Part shown: in pieces, positions 31,942 to 41,333 of the stretch
Position numbering within the stretch: position 1 is the first letter of the stretch
Layout: each line of letters opens with the position of its first letter
NCBI RefSeq assembly: GCF_900111565.1
Contig: NZ_FOIK01000008.1
Span: 62,001 to 126,000 of the forward strand
Source: Paenibacillus sp. NFR01
GTDB taxonomy: Bacteria; Bacillota; Bacilli; Paenibacillales; Paenibacillaceae
Reading direction: 5' to 3'
Length of the DNA stretch: 64,000 nucleotides
The notes under the pieces: generated by a model
What the model saw: the letters and a program-made list of their open reading frames with translations, nothing else
Database searches by the model: none
Told to the model about the DNA's origin: nothing
Position numbers and translations under genes: made by a program

Positions 31942-32484
31942 TCACAGCCCGCGGCCAAGTTCGGCCAGCTTGCCCGTAGTGGCCCAGTTGCGGGCCGTCA
32001 AAGTGGTGCCCAGCCATTTGTCCAGAGGCATCTGAAACAGCTTGGACTTGCTCACGCTGATCTCATAGAGCGTATACATGGTTCTGCCCTTCATGATCAT
32101 CTTGTCCGCGCCGTCCGCGATTTGCGCCACTTTCTCCAGCCCTTCCTTCTTCGGCTCCTCTTTAAGAAAAGTCACGTACAGCCGTTTGAATTCCTCGGCC
32201 GTAGTCAGCGGGAACGGATTGCCTGCGATCACCGCCTCAAGCTCCTCCAGGCTGCGGACCATGACATCAACTGGAAAGCCGAAGGTCTCTTCTATGCTGC
32301 GGTGGAGCAGCCGTTCCAGTTCACCAGCCTCCGCAGCGCTTCCGAAAACAATGTTGCCGCTCTGGATATACGTTCGGACCTTCTCCAGGCCAAGCGATTC
32401 GCACATTGTCTTCAGCTCCGCCATCCGGATGATCCGGTTGCCGCCCACATTGATGCCGCGCAACAGCGCGATATAAGTAGTCAC
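31942..32484 (-). CDS. DUF1697 family protein
   Basis: 180 residues. Starts TTYIALLRGINVGGNRIIRMAELK, followed by TYIQSGNIVF, both diagnostic of DUF1697. C-terminus KLFQMPLDKWLGTTLTARNWATTGKLAEL is also typical. Biochemical function unknown. The upstream open frame reaches 32769, but that part overlaps the neighbour in another frame. The GTG at 32484 has AGGGGG 9 bases before it and gives the usual N-terminus; the ATG at 32493 has AGGGGG touching it. It follows the kinase-like gene by 13 bases, so the two form an operon. Confidence 0.88.
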   Translation of the reverse strand: MTTYIALLRGINVGGNRIIRMAELKTMCESLGLEKVRTYIQSGNIVFGSAAEAGELERLLHRSIEETFGFPVDVMVRSLEELEAVIAGNPFPLTTAEEFKRLYVTFLKEEPKKEGLEKVAQIADGADKMIMKGRTMYTLYEISVSKSKLFQMPLDKWLGTTLTARNWATTGKLAELGRGL

Positions 32485-32497
32485 TGCCCTCATCCCC

Positions 32498-33310
32498 CTA
32501 ATTATGCTGCCGCTTGCCAAGCCGCCGCCGCACCTCGCGGGCCAGGTTCTCCTTCTCCGCCAGCGGAATGCCCTCGTAGAGGCGCGCCGCCGCGACAGGC
32601 ACAATCCATGCGCCGATATCGGAGGAGCTAAGCCCGGACAGACGCAGATAAGCCCGTAAATATTGCGTGGCCAGCCGCTTGCGCACGATTCCGGTAACGA
32701 CTTTAACCGGTAATGGCGTTCCCGGCGGCATGGCGCCCATTTCGAGCAGCAGCAGCGTCCGGGCGGCATCCGCCGCCGGCGTCCCGCGTGCGGCGTTCAT
32801 CCAGTCGATGATCCAAGGCGGTTCATCCGCGAGCACGTTGTCCGGATGGAAATCGCCGTGCAAAAGCCGGTTGCCTGCAGGAAGCCGCTCAAGTGCCGCG
32901 AGCACATCCGACTTCTCCCCCGTGGTCAGCATCGGCGCAGCAGAGATCCTCCAGCGCAGGTGCTCCTTAAGGTCTGGAATGTCATTACCGCACTCCAGCT
33001 GATTCAAGCTGAACTGCAGCCCGGCCAGTTGCCCTGCGAACGCTTTGATCCGCAAGGGCTGTTCCCCGATCCGTTTCAGCAGCGTCGGTGCATGCACCCG
33101 GTCGAATACGATGCCTTCGCGCCCATCCAGCGTCAGGCGCTCCGCCGGCTTGGGCGTCCTTACGCCGCCTTCGAAGGCATATCGTCCGGCGGCGTATTCC
33201 CAGTCGATTCCCTGCACCGGAGTTTCTTCGTAATACAGCTTAACAATCCTTCCTTCCCCGTATTCCCATACATCCGCAGTCCGTCCTTGGCCAATCCGTT
33301 TCCCCAGCAA
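32498..33310 (-). CDS. Aminoglycoside-phosphotransferase/choline-kinase-like protein
   Basis: 270 residues. Kinase-like fold: N-terminal glycine-rich IGQGRTADVWEYGEG with K of VKLYYEE, catalytic loop LLHGDFHPDNVL and metal-binding IIDWMNAARGTP. All key residues of an APH-family phosphotransferase are present. The substrate is unknown; the family includes antibiotic kinases, choline kinases and homoserine kinases, and nothing here points to resistance. Start TTG at 33310 with GGGGGAG four bases before. Confidence 0.85.
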   Translation of the reverse strand: MLGKRIGQGRTADVWEYGEGRIVKLYYEETPVQGIDWEYAAGRYAFEGGVRTPKPAERLTLDGREGIVFDRVHAPTLLKRIGEQPLRIKAFAGQLAGLQFSLNQLECGNDIPDLKEHLRWRISAAPMLTTGEKSDVLAALERLPAGNRLLHGDFHPDNVLADEPPWIIDWMNAARGTPAADAARTLLLLEMGAMPPGTPLPVKVVTGIVRKRLATQYLRAYLRLSGLSSSDIGAWIVPVAAARLYEGIPLAEKENLAREVRRRLGKRQHN

Positions 33311-33377
33311 GACGCTCCCCCGTTCAACCTGAAATTTGATCTTCTAAATTATAGCCGCAGGCTGAAATAAATGGAAA

Positions 33378-33422
33378 TAAAAAAGCTCCCCTGACGTAGT
33401 ACGGTCCCGTACGCCGGAAAGC
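33378..33422 (-). terminator. Terminator of the gerA operon
   Basis: GCTTTCC / GGGGAGC outer stem with GTACG-GGAC-CGTAC inside, then TTTTTT on the minus strand, just after the gerB-like stop. Confidence 0.75.
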
Positions 33423-33429
33423 ACTAGAA

Positions 33430-34551
33430 CTAAACCTGATTCTCCGAAGTGCCGGATGCCGGGCTGCCCCCTCTGCGCTTCCGGTGCACCCACTCCCCCC
33501 CCAGCCAAAGCATAACCGGAATGATCACCTGGAACGGAAAGGCGTATACCTTATAGATGTGATACGCAAAATACTGCATCTGCATAATATCCTCATATAC
33601 GAAACTGGCCAGATAAACCATAATCAGGCCGATCTGCAGCACTACGGAACGATAGCTTTGCAGATTCAGGACCTTAACGATGCCCTGGCAGGCCACATAC
33701 AGACATAAGCTGACCTTGACGAACAGTGCCGTCACGAAAACAATGGCCACCGAGCCCTCGATCCGCGTCAGAAAATCGCCGATATTGATCCGGCTGACAG
33801 CTACGTAAGCGGGAAAATAGAGGCTGGACAAAATCTGGGGCCCCAGCATCAGCAAATTGCGGAGCGTAACGGCCAGAATGATAAAACCCGCGATCAGCGT
33901 AGCGGTTAGAAGCACACGCTTGGCCGAACCTTTCCGGGGAAAAGCGCTGAATGCGCCCAACATAATCACAATTTCGCCGAAGGGAAAGGTAAACGTGCCC
34001 GCTACATCGCGGAACACAGGGCCCCAGCCGCTGTCCAGCAGCGGCTTCAGGTTATGGTATTCGAATTGGGGCACGCAAAGAATCTGCACGAATACGATCA
34101 CCGTCAGCGTGAACAGGAGCAGGAACTTGGCGCTCCTCCCCAGCACCTCAATACCGGCGTGTACGACCCAGATGCAGAGCAGCCCGCACACCAGCATCGG
34201 CGCCAGCATCGGCGTGTCGGTCAGAGCAACCGTCTTGCTGAATTCCCCGAAGTTGCGCAGCACCAACGCCCCAAGATGCAGGGCATACCAGATATACAGG
34301 CAGGACACTCCGCGCCCGAGGACAGCGCCGAAGACCGCAATCAGCATATCGTACAAGTTTTTCTCCGGCATGAGCACATGCAGCCGCGCATAAATCAGCA
34401 TCAGGGGGATTGCCAGCAGAATGGCAATGATCAGGGCAATCCATTTGCTGTTCCCGGATTCGCCCGAGACTCCCATAAACAACGAACTGCCGGTAATGAA
34501 CAGGATGGCGATGCTGATGGATTGCCCCGCCGGTATAATCTCTTTGGACAA
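33430..34551 (-). CDS. Spore germination protein, GerAB/GerB permease subunit
   Basis: 373 residues with about 10 membrane helices. It belongs to the GerAB family (APC fold), the germinant-binding subunit of Ger receptors in the spore inner membrane. It starts SKEIIPAGQSISIAILFITGSSLFMG, the usual N-terminal helix, and has PLLDSGWGPVF in a typical position. TTG start with AAGGAGGGAG. It is last gene of gerA-gerC-small protein-gerB. The germinant is unknown. Confidence 0.9.
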   Translation of the reverse strand: MSKEIIPAGQSISIAILFITGSSLFMGVSGESGNSKWIALIIAILLAIPLMLIYARLHVLMPEKNLYDMLIAVFGAVLGRGVSCLYIWYALHLGALVLRNFGEFSKTVALTDTPMLAPMLVCGLLCIWVVHAGIEVLGRSAKFLLLFTLTVIVFVQILCVPQFEYHNLKPLLDSGWGPVFRDVAGTFTFPFGEIVIMLGAFSAFPRKGSAKRVLLTATLIAGFIILAVTLRNLLMLGPQILSSLYFPAYVAVSRINIGDFLTRIEGSVAIVFVTALFVKVSLCLYVACQGIVKVLNLQSYRSVVLQIGLIMVYLASFVYEDIMQMQYFAYHIYKVYAFPFQVIIPVMLWLGGEWVHRKRRGGSPASGTSENQV

Positions 34552-34578
34552 GCCGCTCCCTCCTTTTGCGCAAGGCGC

Positions 34579-34782
34579 TTAATACAGCATCTTGATCAGA
34601 TACACAATCGGCGGCGAAGGGCTGGGGATATGCCAGTGCATGGCCAGTGAAAACGCCAGGCAGAAGGAAATCAGGCAGAGCGCCGCGCTGACATAGAAAT
34701 CCTTCTTTTTACCCTGCTTCAACAGTCCGTAAGGGTCCATCATCACGATAACCATGTAGATCAGCACCGTATATACAGGCAT
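34579..34782 (-). CDS. Small membrane protein in the ger operon
   Basis: 67 residues with two hydrophobic segments (PVYTVLIYMVIVMM and SAALCLISFCLAFSLAM). It sits between gerC and gerB, starting one base after the gerC stop, with GGGGGA before the ATG. Some ger operons carry a small extra gene (gerD- or gerX-type accessory proteins that affect receptor assembly or activity). Its position and size suggest such a subunit; this is inference. Confidence 0.75.
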   Translation of the reverse strand: MPVYTVLIYMVIVMMDPYGLLKQGKKKDFYVSAALCLISFCLAFSLAMHWHIPSPSPPIVYLIKMLY

Positions 34783-34783
34783 G

Positions 34784-35932
34784 TCAATCCCCCAGCTTAA
34801 TCGCGCGGGAGGTTTTGGCCGTGCTCTCAATCATGATCTTCGAATGAACGGTCACATCCAGACGGGCAAATTCCTCCGGCCATCTGTCCTCCATCTCCCT
34901 CCAAACTTTAGGCAGATTCTCATGGACACATTGGCCGAACCCGAAGATATCGGCATCGTATTCCTGCTGGGCCTTGCGGATAACGTTCTCGAGATCCTCC
35001 TGCAATTTCTCGGCGGCACGCTGCTGGATGGCCTTCAGGCTCTCGTTTTTGTTGAAAGCATCGGTAGTCATCACTTCATCGAGCCCAACCTTCGTCACGG
35101 TATCCACCTCCATATGCAGCTTGCCGTTCACCATTCGCGGTTTAAGCTTCGTTTTGCTCGATAAAATTTCAAGAGAGTACGTAGGTTTTCCCTCCTTATT
35201 ATTCACAGCAAGCACGCCTCCCTTGATCTTGTCCCGTACGAACAGCATGCTTTTGCTTTCCGGACCGTCTAGCTTGCCTACCATCCGGTCCCGCTTGAAT
35301 ACAGCAGTCCCATTCACGCGTTCATACTTCTGGCCGTTTTTCTCATAGGTATAGATGAGCGGAGCTACCGCACTTGCCCCATTCGTCTCCAGCTTGTCAA
35401 TGAAATCCCAGATCTCCACGACCGGAGCCGTACTGGTGAAGGGTTCGTCCCGCATCATTTGCGCCAGCTCAAAGGACAAAATGGAATCCGTGGTGCCTCT
35501 GGAGCTGAGAACCTCCCGCGCGTTCTTTTCGTCTGATACAAAAACATACACATCCGAGCGGGTTTCCGTATCCCGGCTGTACCAGTCAATCACCTTGATC
35601 AGCCCGTTGCGTGCCAACTCTTCGCTGAGAATGATCGTTTTGGAATGGCTCCAGAACAGCTTTTTGCCGGTCATGGAAATCATATTGCGGGCGCACTCAA
35701 AGATGGTATTGCCGGAGATGCTGAGGATTTTGTAGCTGGGCAGACCCTGATCCAGCCCGCTTTTGGTATCGACCAGCTCCGTCGTCATCACCAGCCCTCC
35801 TTCCTCCCTGTTCTTGTCAATCGCCACTCCGGCCACAATGGACATATCATCCACCTCGGAGTAGTTCCAGCAGCCGGAAAGGACGGGAAAGAGCACAAGC
35901 AAGGCAGCGAGCAGCCTCCGGGCCTTGCTCAT
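34784..35932 (-). CDS. Spore germination lipoprotein, GerAC/GerC subunit
   Basis: 382 residues. Lipobox L-S-G-C (ALLVLFPVLSGCWNYSEVDDMSIVAGVAIDK), the canonical GerC start W-x-x-x-E-[IV]-[DN]. The C-terminal GerC domain includes DIFGFGQCVHENLPKVWREM. It is anchored in the spore inner membrane as part of the Ger receptor. The ATG overlaps the gerA stop (ATGA). The gene lacks its own strong ribosome binding site, so translation is probably coupled. Confidence 0.92.
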   Translation of the reverse strand: MSKARRLLAALLVLFPVLSGCWNYSEVDDMSIVAGVAIDKNREEGGLVMTTELVDTKSGLDQGLPSYKILSISGNTIFECARNMISMTGKKLFWSHSKTIILSEELARNGLIKVIDWYSRDTETRSDVYVFVSDEKNAREVLSSRGTTDSILSFELAQMMRDEPFTSTAPVVEIWDFIDKLETNGASAVAPLIYTYEKNGQKYERVNGTAVFKRDRMVGKLDGPESKSMLFVRDKIKGGVLAVNNKEGKPTYSLEILSSKTKLKPRMVNGKLHMEVDTVTKVGLDEVMTTDAFNKNESLKAIQQRAAEKLQEDLENVIRKAQQEYDADIFGFGQCVHENLPKVWREMEDRWPEEFARLDVTVHSKIMIESTAKTSRAIKLGD

Positions 35933-37479
35933 GGGCGTCTGGCCGGCTTCTTGTGTGCCCGCCGTCTCCTGTTGCGCACGCCGATCAGTGCCGGTCGGAG
36001 ATACATATCCCACCAGGGCAGACGGACCGCCGTATCCTTGATATCCTGCAGCCGGATGGAGCCGACGCCGAGCATATAAGGCACGCCGAACGAACGTAGG
36101 CTCATGAGGTGGATGACCAAACCAAGCAGCCCGAAGAAATACCCGTAAATGCCGAACATGAAGGCAAAACCCAGCAACCAGATCCTTACGATGATCAAGG
36201 GACCGGGCAGCCTGGGATTGAGCAGCGTCGTGATGCCGGTAAGCCCCACGACAATGACCATCGGGGCGCTGACGATGCGGGCATCGACGGCGGCCTGACC
36301 GAGCACCAGCGCTCCGACGATGCTGACCGCCTGTCCGATGGCGGCCGGAATTCTCGACCCTGCTTCGCGCAGAATCTCAAATATCGTTAGCATCAGCACC
36401 GCCTCGACCACCGTGGGAAAAGGAACGGCCATTCGCGCCGTCGCGATGCTCAGCAGCAGGAGCGATGGCACCATTTCCTGGCTGTACGTAATCAGCGCCA
36501 CATAAACGGCCGGAATGCTCATGGATAAGAAAGCTCCGAACACCCGCAGCAAACGGTTAAAGGTTGCATAATAATAGTTGATGTAATAATCCTCGCTCGA
36601 CTGGAAATTCTCTACAAAAACGTAAGGCAGTGTAAGGACGAACGGACTTCCCTCGCACAATACGGCGATCCGGCCCTCCATAATCTTGCTGACCACGGTA
36701 TCCGGCCGTTCCGTACTCCCGATCGTTTCAAACGGAGAATACGGTTCATCGCGGATCAGCTCGGTCAGGTACCCGGTATCCAGCAGATGGTCGATCTCCA
36801 CCCGTTCCAGCCGGCCTTGCAGTTCTTTAAGAATGGCCGGAGAAGCAAGCTCCTCCATATAACAGATGCAAATCTGCGTATTGGACCGGGACCCGATATC
36901 GCTAAACACGAATTTCAGATCGGAGCTCTGAACGCGGCGCCGGATCAGCGTCAGATTCACAAGCAGCGATTCGGTGAAGCCTTCCCGGGGTCCGCGGACG
37001 ACCTTTTCCGTCGTAGGCTCTTCGATGGCCCGCGTGTTCCACCCCGCAGTATTCACGGCAAGTCCGCCGCAGTAGCCATCGAGGAAAAACGCTGTTTTTC
37101 CCCCCATCACCGCCCCAATCAACTCATCCAGCTTCATGGAAGCCATGATATCCCCGATCGTGATGATCCGTGTCCGCAGATGCTCCATCCATTCGGCGCG
37201 TTCTTCCTGCCCATATTCTTTAAAGTCGAAGGACATGACCGGTGCGGCAATTCCGCTTTGGATCAGGTCTGCGTCGACCATCCCGTCCAAATATACCAGC
37301 CCGCAGCGGATCCGGTGATCGTGACGGTTCTCGATGACCCTTACCCGGAGCGTGTCGTCGTTTCTGAAGATGTGCCGAAACAGCGCGATCGTCTCATCCA
37401 GTGACGAGGGCAGGGGCCGACTGGCTCCCGCCTTGTGGGAATATCCGGTGCTGCTATCGGCCGCGTCTGTCATCTTCAC
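35929..37479 (-). CDS. Spore germination receptor GerAA/GerA subunit
   Basis: 516 residues. Soluble N-terminal GerA domain (about 30-300: VRVIENRHDHRIRCGLVYLDGMVD, FLDGYCGGLAVNT, EPTTEKVVRGPREGFTESLLVNLTLIRRR, RIAVLCEGSPFVLTLPYVF), then about five to six membrane helices (with YVALITYSQEMVPSLLLLSIATARMAVPFPTVVEA). The PTTEKVVRGPREGF motif is a family signature. GTG start with GGGGGAG at 6 bases. It is first gene of the operon, behind a forespore-type promoter (37513-37542). Confidence 0.94.
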   Translation of the reverse strand: MKMTDAADSSTGYSHKAGASRPLPSSLDETIALFRHIFRNDDTLRVRVIENRHDHRIRCGLVYLDGMVDADLIQSGIAAPVMSFDFKEYGQEERAEWMEHLRTRIITIGDIMASMKLDELIGAVMGGKTAFFLDGYCGGLAVNTAGWNTRAIEEPTTEKVVRGPREGFTESLLVNLTLIRRRVQSSDLKFVFSDIGSRSNTQICICYMEELASPAILKELQGRLERVEIDHLLDTGYLTELIRDEPYSPFETIGSTERPDTVVSKIMEGRIAVLCEGSPFVLTLPYVFVENFQSSEDYYINYYYATFNRLLRVFGAFLSMSIPAVYVALITYSQEMVPSLLLLSIATARMAVPFPTVVEAVLMLTIFEILREAGSRIPAAIGQAVSIVGALVLGQAAVDARIVSAPMVIVVGLTGITTLLNPRLPGPLIIVRIWLLGFAFMFGIYGYFFGLLGLVIHLMSLRSFGVPYMLGVGSIRLQDIKDTAVRLPWWDMYLRPALIGVRNRRRRAHKKPARRP

Positions 37480-37512
37480 CGTTATCTCCCCCTATCATTG
37501 GTTCAATGCTCA

Positions 37513-37542
37513 GATTATCCCCCCTTCTTTTGCCAAATATGC
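37513..37542 (-). promoter_or_regulatory. Candidate sigma-F/sigma-G forespore promoter of the ger operon
   Basis: On the minus strand: GCATA, then GGGGATAATC 15 bases later. This fits the sigma-F pattern GYWTA-N15-GGNRANAHTR at all but one position. The same sequence read as sigma-G (GHATR-N18-CATNHTA) matches the -35 and the ATAAT core. It lies 34 bases before the GTG, as expected for a forespore-expressed receptor. Confidence 0.6.
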
Positions 37543-37660
37543 GCAGCCGGCGGTAGACATCGTTTTAATCAATCTTGCGGTTCCCAATTTCCAGAATATA
37601 GGGTAAGGTGATATAAGGTTTCTTTGCACGTGCTTAAATAATAGAAAAGGGGGGAGACGT

Positions 37661-39448
37661 TTGGACATCAAGCAAAGACGGCTTTCCGCAATATTGGGCG
37701 GTTTACTTAAGCTTGCCCGGCCTTACTGGGGATGGTACGCCGTGCTGTGCGCGCTTGCGGCGGTAAGCTCATTTACGACCGTCGGCGTCGCCGAGACGCT
37801 GCGCAGAATCATCAACGCCGCGACCGACCGGGACAGCTCGGCGCTGGCATCAAACATCGGCTTTGCCGTTGTAATCGTTATCATTGACGCGCTTGCCAAC
37901 TTCTGTTCCGTTTATCTGGCCGGCGTTCTGGAATTCAAATCAACCGCGAGGCTCCAGGTTTCACTGCTGGGCAGACTGCTGAACGTACGCATGAAAGATC
38001 TGGACCGCTACCATTCCGCGGATCTGATCAGCCGGGTGGACGACTCCGTACCCGTTGCCCAGCAGGGCATCAACCAGCGGCTGGTCGAGCTGGTCGGCAA
38101 TGTGATGCAGATTGTGTTTTTATTCACCTACTTACTGTCGCTGCAGGGCTTTCTGACGCTGGGCACGCTCGTCATCTGCCTGCTGATTCCGTTCATCATG
38201 CTGCCGTTCAATGCCAAGATGCGGGGGTATTATATCCGCCGGCAGCAGGTGGAGACGGCGCAGCAGCAACTGATCCAGGACACGGTGCAAGGTGCTGAGG
38301 TCGTGCGGGCCTTCTCGCTTGCTCCCAAGCTGCAGGGACAATTTACGGAGCGGGTCAAGCAGTATCTGAACATCCACATACCTCTTACGAGGATTGAGGC
38401 GGTCGGCTTCAACATGAACTTCACCGTCATTCTTGGCGGTATCCTGTACATTCTCGGCTACGGGGGATATCTGGTCATTCACGGCCGGCTCGACGTGGGG
38501 GCGATTGCCGCCTTCCTGATCGTCACGGAGCAGATTACGAACCCGGCCTCGCGCCTGGCGATGCTCTGGACGACGTTGCAAACTTCCCTGGCGCAAGGCA
38601 GCCGCTTGTTCGAGGTGATGGATCTGCCGGAGGAGCGCAGCGGCGCAGCCGCCGAACCGGTGCAGCCGGATGACGTGGAGGCCGCAGTCGGCGGCGCCAT
38701 GCCGATTTCCTTAGAGGGAGTCAGCTTCGGATACGGGGAGGAACGGGTGCTGCGAGGCGTCAATCTCACCATCGAGCCCGCTAAGGTCACCGCGTTCGCC
38801 GGACCGAGCGGCGGCGGGAAAAGCACGCTGCTGCAGCTGCTGCTCACTTCCTACGAGCCGGACGAAGGCATTATCCGCGCGGGCGGTGTTCCGCTGTCTT
38901 CCATCCCGCTCAAGAGCTGGCGCAGCCAGATCGCTTATGTCTCGCAGGAGCCTTACCTTTTCTCGGGGAGCTTGTATGACAATATCCTGTGGGGAGCGCC
39001 CGGAGCATCCCGCGACGAGGTCGTCAGGTCGGCGCAGCTCGCGGGGATTCACGACTTTATCATGAGAACTCCGCAGCAATACGAGACGCTCATCGGGGAA
39101 CGGGGATTAACCTTATCCGGCGGCGAGCGGCAGCGTTTGTCGATTGCCCGCGCGTTTATCCGGGAACCGAAGCTGCTGCTGCTGGACGAACCGACCGCGG
39201 CGCTCGACAGCCATAATGAAGAGATTGTCCAGCATGCGCTTGGCGAACTGATGAAGGGACGCACCACCGTGGTCATCGCCCACCGGCTGTCCACAATCCA
39301 GAATGCCGACCGGATCTTTTTCCTGGAGGCGGGAAGAATCGCCGAGCAGGGAACGCATCAGCAGCTGATGGAGCTGCAGGGGAAATATTATGCGATGGTA
39401 GAGGCTTCCCTTTCGGGCAGCCGGGCTGCCGTCTCAAGCGGGGGGTAG
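37661..39448 (+). CDS. ABC exporter half-transporter, first subunit
   Basis: 595 residues. Membrane domain about 1-320 (six helices; GWYAVLCALAAVSSFTTVGVAETLRRI), then an ATPase domain with Walker A GPSGGGKST, Q-loop YVSQEPYLFSG, signature LSGGERQRL, Walker B LLLLDEPTAAL and H-loop IAHRLST. All catalytic residues are intact, including the Walker B glutamate. TTG start with GGGGGGAG. It pairs with the next gene, 3 bases away, as a likely heterodimer. Substrate (drug, lipid or peptide) unknown. Confidence 0.92.
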   Translation: MDIKQRRLSAILGGLLKLARPYWGWYAVLCALAAVSSFTTVGVAETLRRIINAATDRDSSALASNIGFAVVIVIIDALANFCSVYLAGVLEFKSTARLQVSLLGRLLNVRMKDLDRYHSADLISRVDDSVPVAQQGINQRLVELVGNVMQIVFLFTYLLSLQGFLTLGTLVICLLIPFIMLPFNAKMRGYYIRRQQVETAQQQLIQDTVQGAEVVRAFSLAPKLQGQFTERVKQYLNIHIPLTRIEAVGFNMNFTVILGGILYILGYGGYLVIHGRLDVGAIAAFLIVTEQITNPASRLAMLWTTLQTSLAQGSRLFEVMDLPEERSGAAAEPVQPDDVEAAVGGAMPISLEGVSFGYGEERVLRGVNLTIEPAKVTAFAGPSGGGKSTLLQLLLTSYEPDEGIIRAGGVPLSSIPLKSWRSQIAYVSQEPYLFSGSLYDNILWGAPGASRDEVVRSAQLAGIHDFIMRTPQQYETLIGERGLTLSGGERQRLSIARAFIREPKLLLLDEPTAALDSHNEEIVQHALGELMKGRTTVVIAHRLSTIQNADRIFFLEAGRIAEQGTHQQLMELQGKYYAMVEASLSGSRAAVSSGG

Positions 39449-39451
39449 ACG

Positions 39452-41290
39452 ATGAACACGAAAAATACGGCGGAGCCGCGCCTTGGAAGCGTACTGCGCC
39501 GGTTGATGGTATATGCAAAGCCGTACCGGATCGGGCTCGCGCTCTCGGTATTGCTGCTCTCCGCCAAACTGGTCGTCGATATCGGGATCGCAGCGATCCA
39601 GCAGGTCTTTATCGACACAATCAATGACGCCGGCATGTCTGAACTGACGCGGTTGACCGTCATTTGCGCCATCGTCTGTACCGTTATTATTCTCTGTCTC
39701 ATGCTGCAGCATTATTTCCGCTTTGTGACCCAAAGCCGGATTGCCTGGGAGATTCGGGGCAAGCTGTTCGCCAAAACCCATAGGCTGCCCTACCGGATGA
39801 TTCAGAATATGCACTCGGGCGATCTGATCTCGCGCAACAACAAGGATGCCTCCGTTGCCGTAGGCATGATCAACAGCATCGTCTTTGAGCTGGGCTACAA
39901 CCTGCTGCTGTGCCTGGTCGCCTTTGTCTACCTGGCCCGCACGGATGTATGGATCGCCCTCCTGGCACTCGGCGCAGGGCCGGTCGTCTTTCTGTCGAGC
40001 CGGTTTTTCGACCGCCGGCTGCGGCGGCTGTCCACCGCCATCTATAAGAAAGAAGCCGAACTGCGGGGCATTCTTCAGGAAACGCTGCAGGGAATCAAGG
40101 TCGTCCGCGCCTTCTCCCTCGAAGAGACGCTGCTGGACAAATATTCGGCAGTGCGCGAGGAGCTTCGCAAGATGCAGGTACGGCGTACCGCCATGAACGG
40201 GCTGTTGTGGCAAACGTCGTCGCTCATCAACAACGGAGTACTGATCGCCTGCGCCGGCCTGATCGCTTACCTGTCCCTGCGCGGCGGGGCATCGGCAGGC
40301 GAAGTGCTGGCCTTTCTCATTCTGATGGGACGCGTCCAGTGGCCGTTTGTCTACATGTCCCGCACCTGGGGCGGAGTCATGGAGGCGCTTGGCGCTTCGG
40401 ACCGCGTGCTTGCCATTCTTGACGCTCCGGATGAGCAGGGAACGGTTCCGGATGCTTCGCTTAAGCCCGTTGCCGCAGAAGATGCGGAGCTGGCCCTCTC
40501 GCTGCGGGAGGTCCGTTACAGCTACCCGGGCCGGAACGAGCAGGATGAAGCTTTATTCGACGGCTTGAATCTGGACATCCGCCATGGCGAGACCGTAGCC
40601 GTGGTCGGCCCGAGCGGCTCCGGCAAAACAACGCTGGTGCGGCTGTGCTGCGGGCTGTATCCGCCGGATTCCGGCAGCATCTCCGTCTACGGAAGAGAGA
40701 CCTGCGCCGGCCTGGATGCAGCCCGCTCGCAGATCACCTATGTGCCGCAGTCGCCGTATCTGTTCGCGGGGACGATCCGGGATAACATCGGCTTCGGCGC
40801 GGACGGCGCCGGCGAAGCCGACATCCGCGAGGCGGCCCGGCTTGCCGGAGCGGAGGAATTCATTGACCGCCTGCCGCAGGGATATGATACGGTTATCGGT
40901 GAGCACGGCTCCACGCTCTCCGGGGGTCAGCGGCAGCGGCTGGCCATCGCCAGGGCATTCCTGCGCAACTCGCCGCTCCTGCTTCTTGACGAAGCTACCT
41001 CCGCCCTGGACAATGAATCCGAGCGGCTCGTTCAGCAGTCGCTGGATACCCTGATGCGGAACCGGACGTCGCTCGTCATCGCACACCGGTTATCCACCAT
41101 CCGCGAAGCCTCGCGGATTCTGGTCATGGACCGGGGCCGCATCGTGGAGGAAGGCACACATGAATCGCTGCTGCAAGCCGGCGGGCTGTATGCCGAATTA
41201 TATAACATCCAGTTTAAGCCGGCGGAAGCCGGGGACCATCCATCCGCCGCCGGTGTACCGCTCGGCGCTTCGCTATCGGGAGCCGGGTGA
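39452..41290 (+). CDS. ABC exporter half-transporter, second subunit
   Basis: 612 residues, same architecture: membrane domain about 15-325, then Walker A GPSGSGKTT, Q-loop YVPQSPYLFAG, signature LSGGQRQRL, Walker B LLLLDEATSALD and H-loop IAHRLSTI. As in the first subunit, no catalytic residue is degenerate. Many heterodimeric exporters have one weakened ATP site; this pair does not show it. Translation starts 3 bases after the first subunit's stop. Confidence 0.92.
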   Translation: MNTKNTAEPRLGSVLRRLMVYAKPYRIGLALSVLLLSAKLVVDIGIAAIQQVFIDTINDAGMSELTRLTVICAIVCTVIILCLMLQHYFRFVTQSRIAWEIRGKLFAKTHRLPYRMIQNMHSGDLISRNNKDASVAVGMINSIVFELGYNLLLCLVAFVYLARTDVWIALLALGAGPVVFLSSRFFDRRLRRLSTAIYKKEAELRGILQETLQGIKVVRAFSLEETLLDKYSAVREELRKMQVRRTAMNGLLWQTSSLINNGVLIACAGLIAYLSLRGGASAGEVLAFLILMGRVQWPFVYMSRTWGGVMEALGASDRVLAILDAPDEQGTVPDASLKPVAAEDAELALSLREVRYSYPGRNEQDEALFDGLNLDIRHGETVAVVGPSGSGKTTLVRLCCGLYPPDSGSISVYGRETCAGLDAARSQITYVPQSPYLFAGTIRDNIGFGADGAGEADIREAARLAGAEEFIDRLPQGYDTVIGEHGSTLSGGQRQRLAIARAFLRNSPLLLLDEATSALDNESERLVQQSLDTLMRNRTSLVIAHRLSTIREASRILVMDRGRIVEEGTHESLLQAGGLYAELYNIQFKPAEAGDHPSAAGVPLGASLSGAG

Positions 41291-41333
41291 ACCCGCAGAG
41301 GATGATCTGCGGAAAGAAAGGAAAGTGATTGCC

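Noticed and set aside
32494..32769. 92-residue N-terminal extension of DUF1697
   Set aside because: Arg/Cys-rich shadow of the upstream kinase-like gene; family proteins begin TTYIALLRG.
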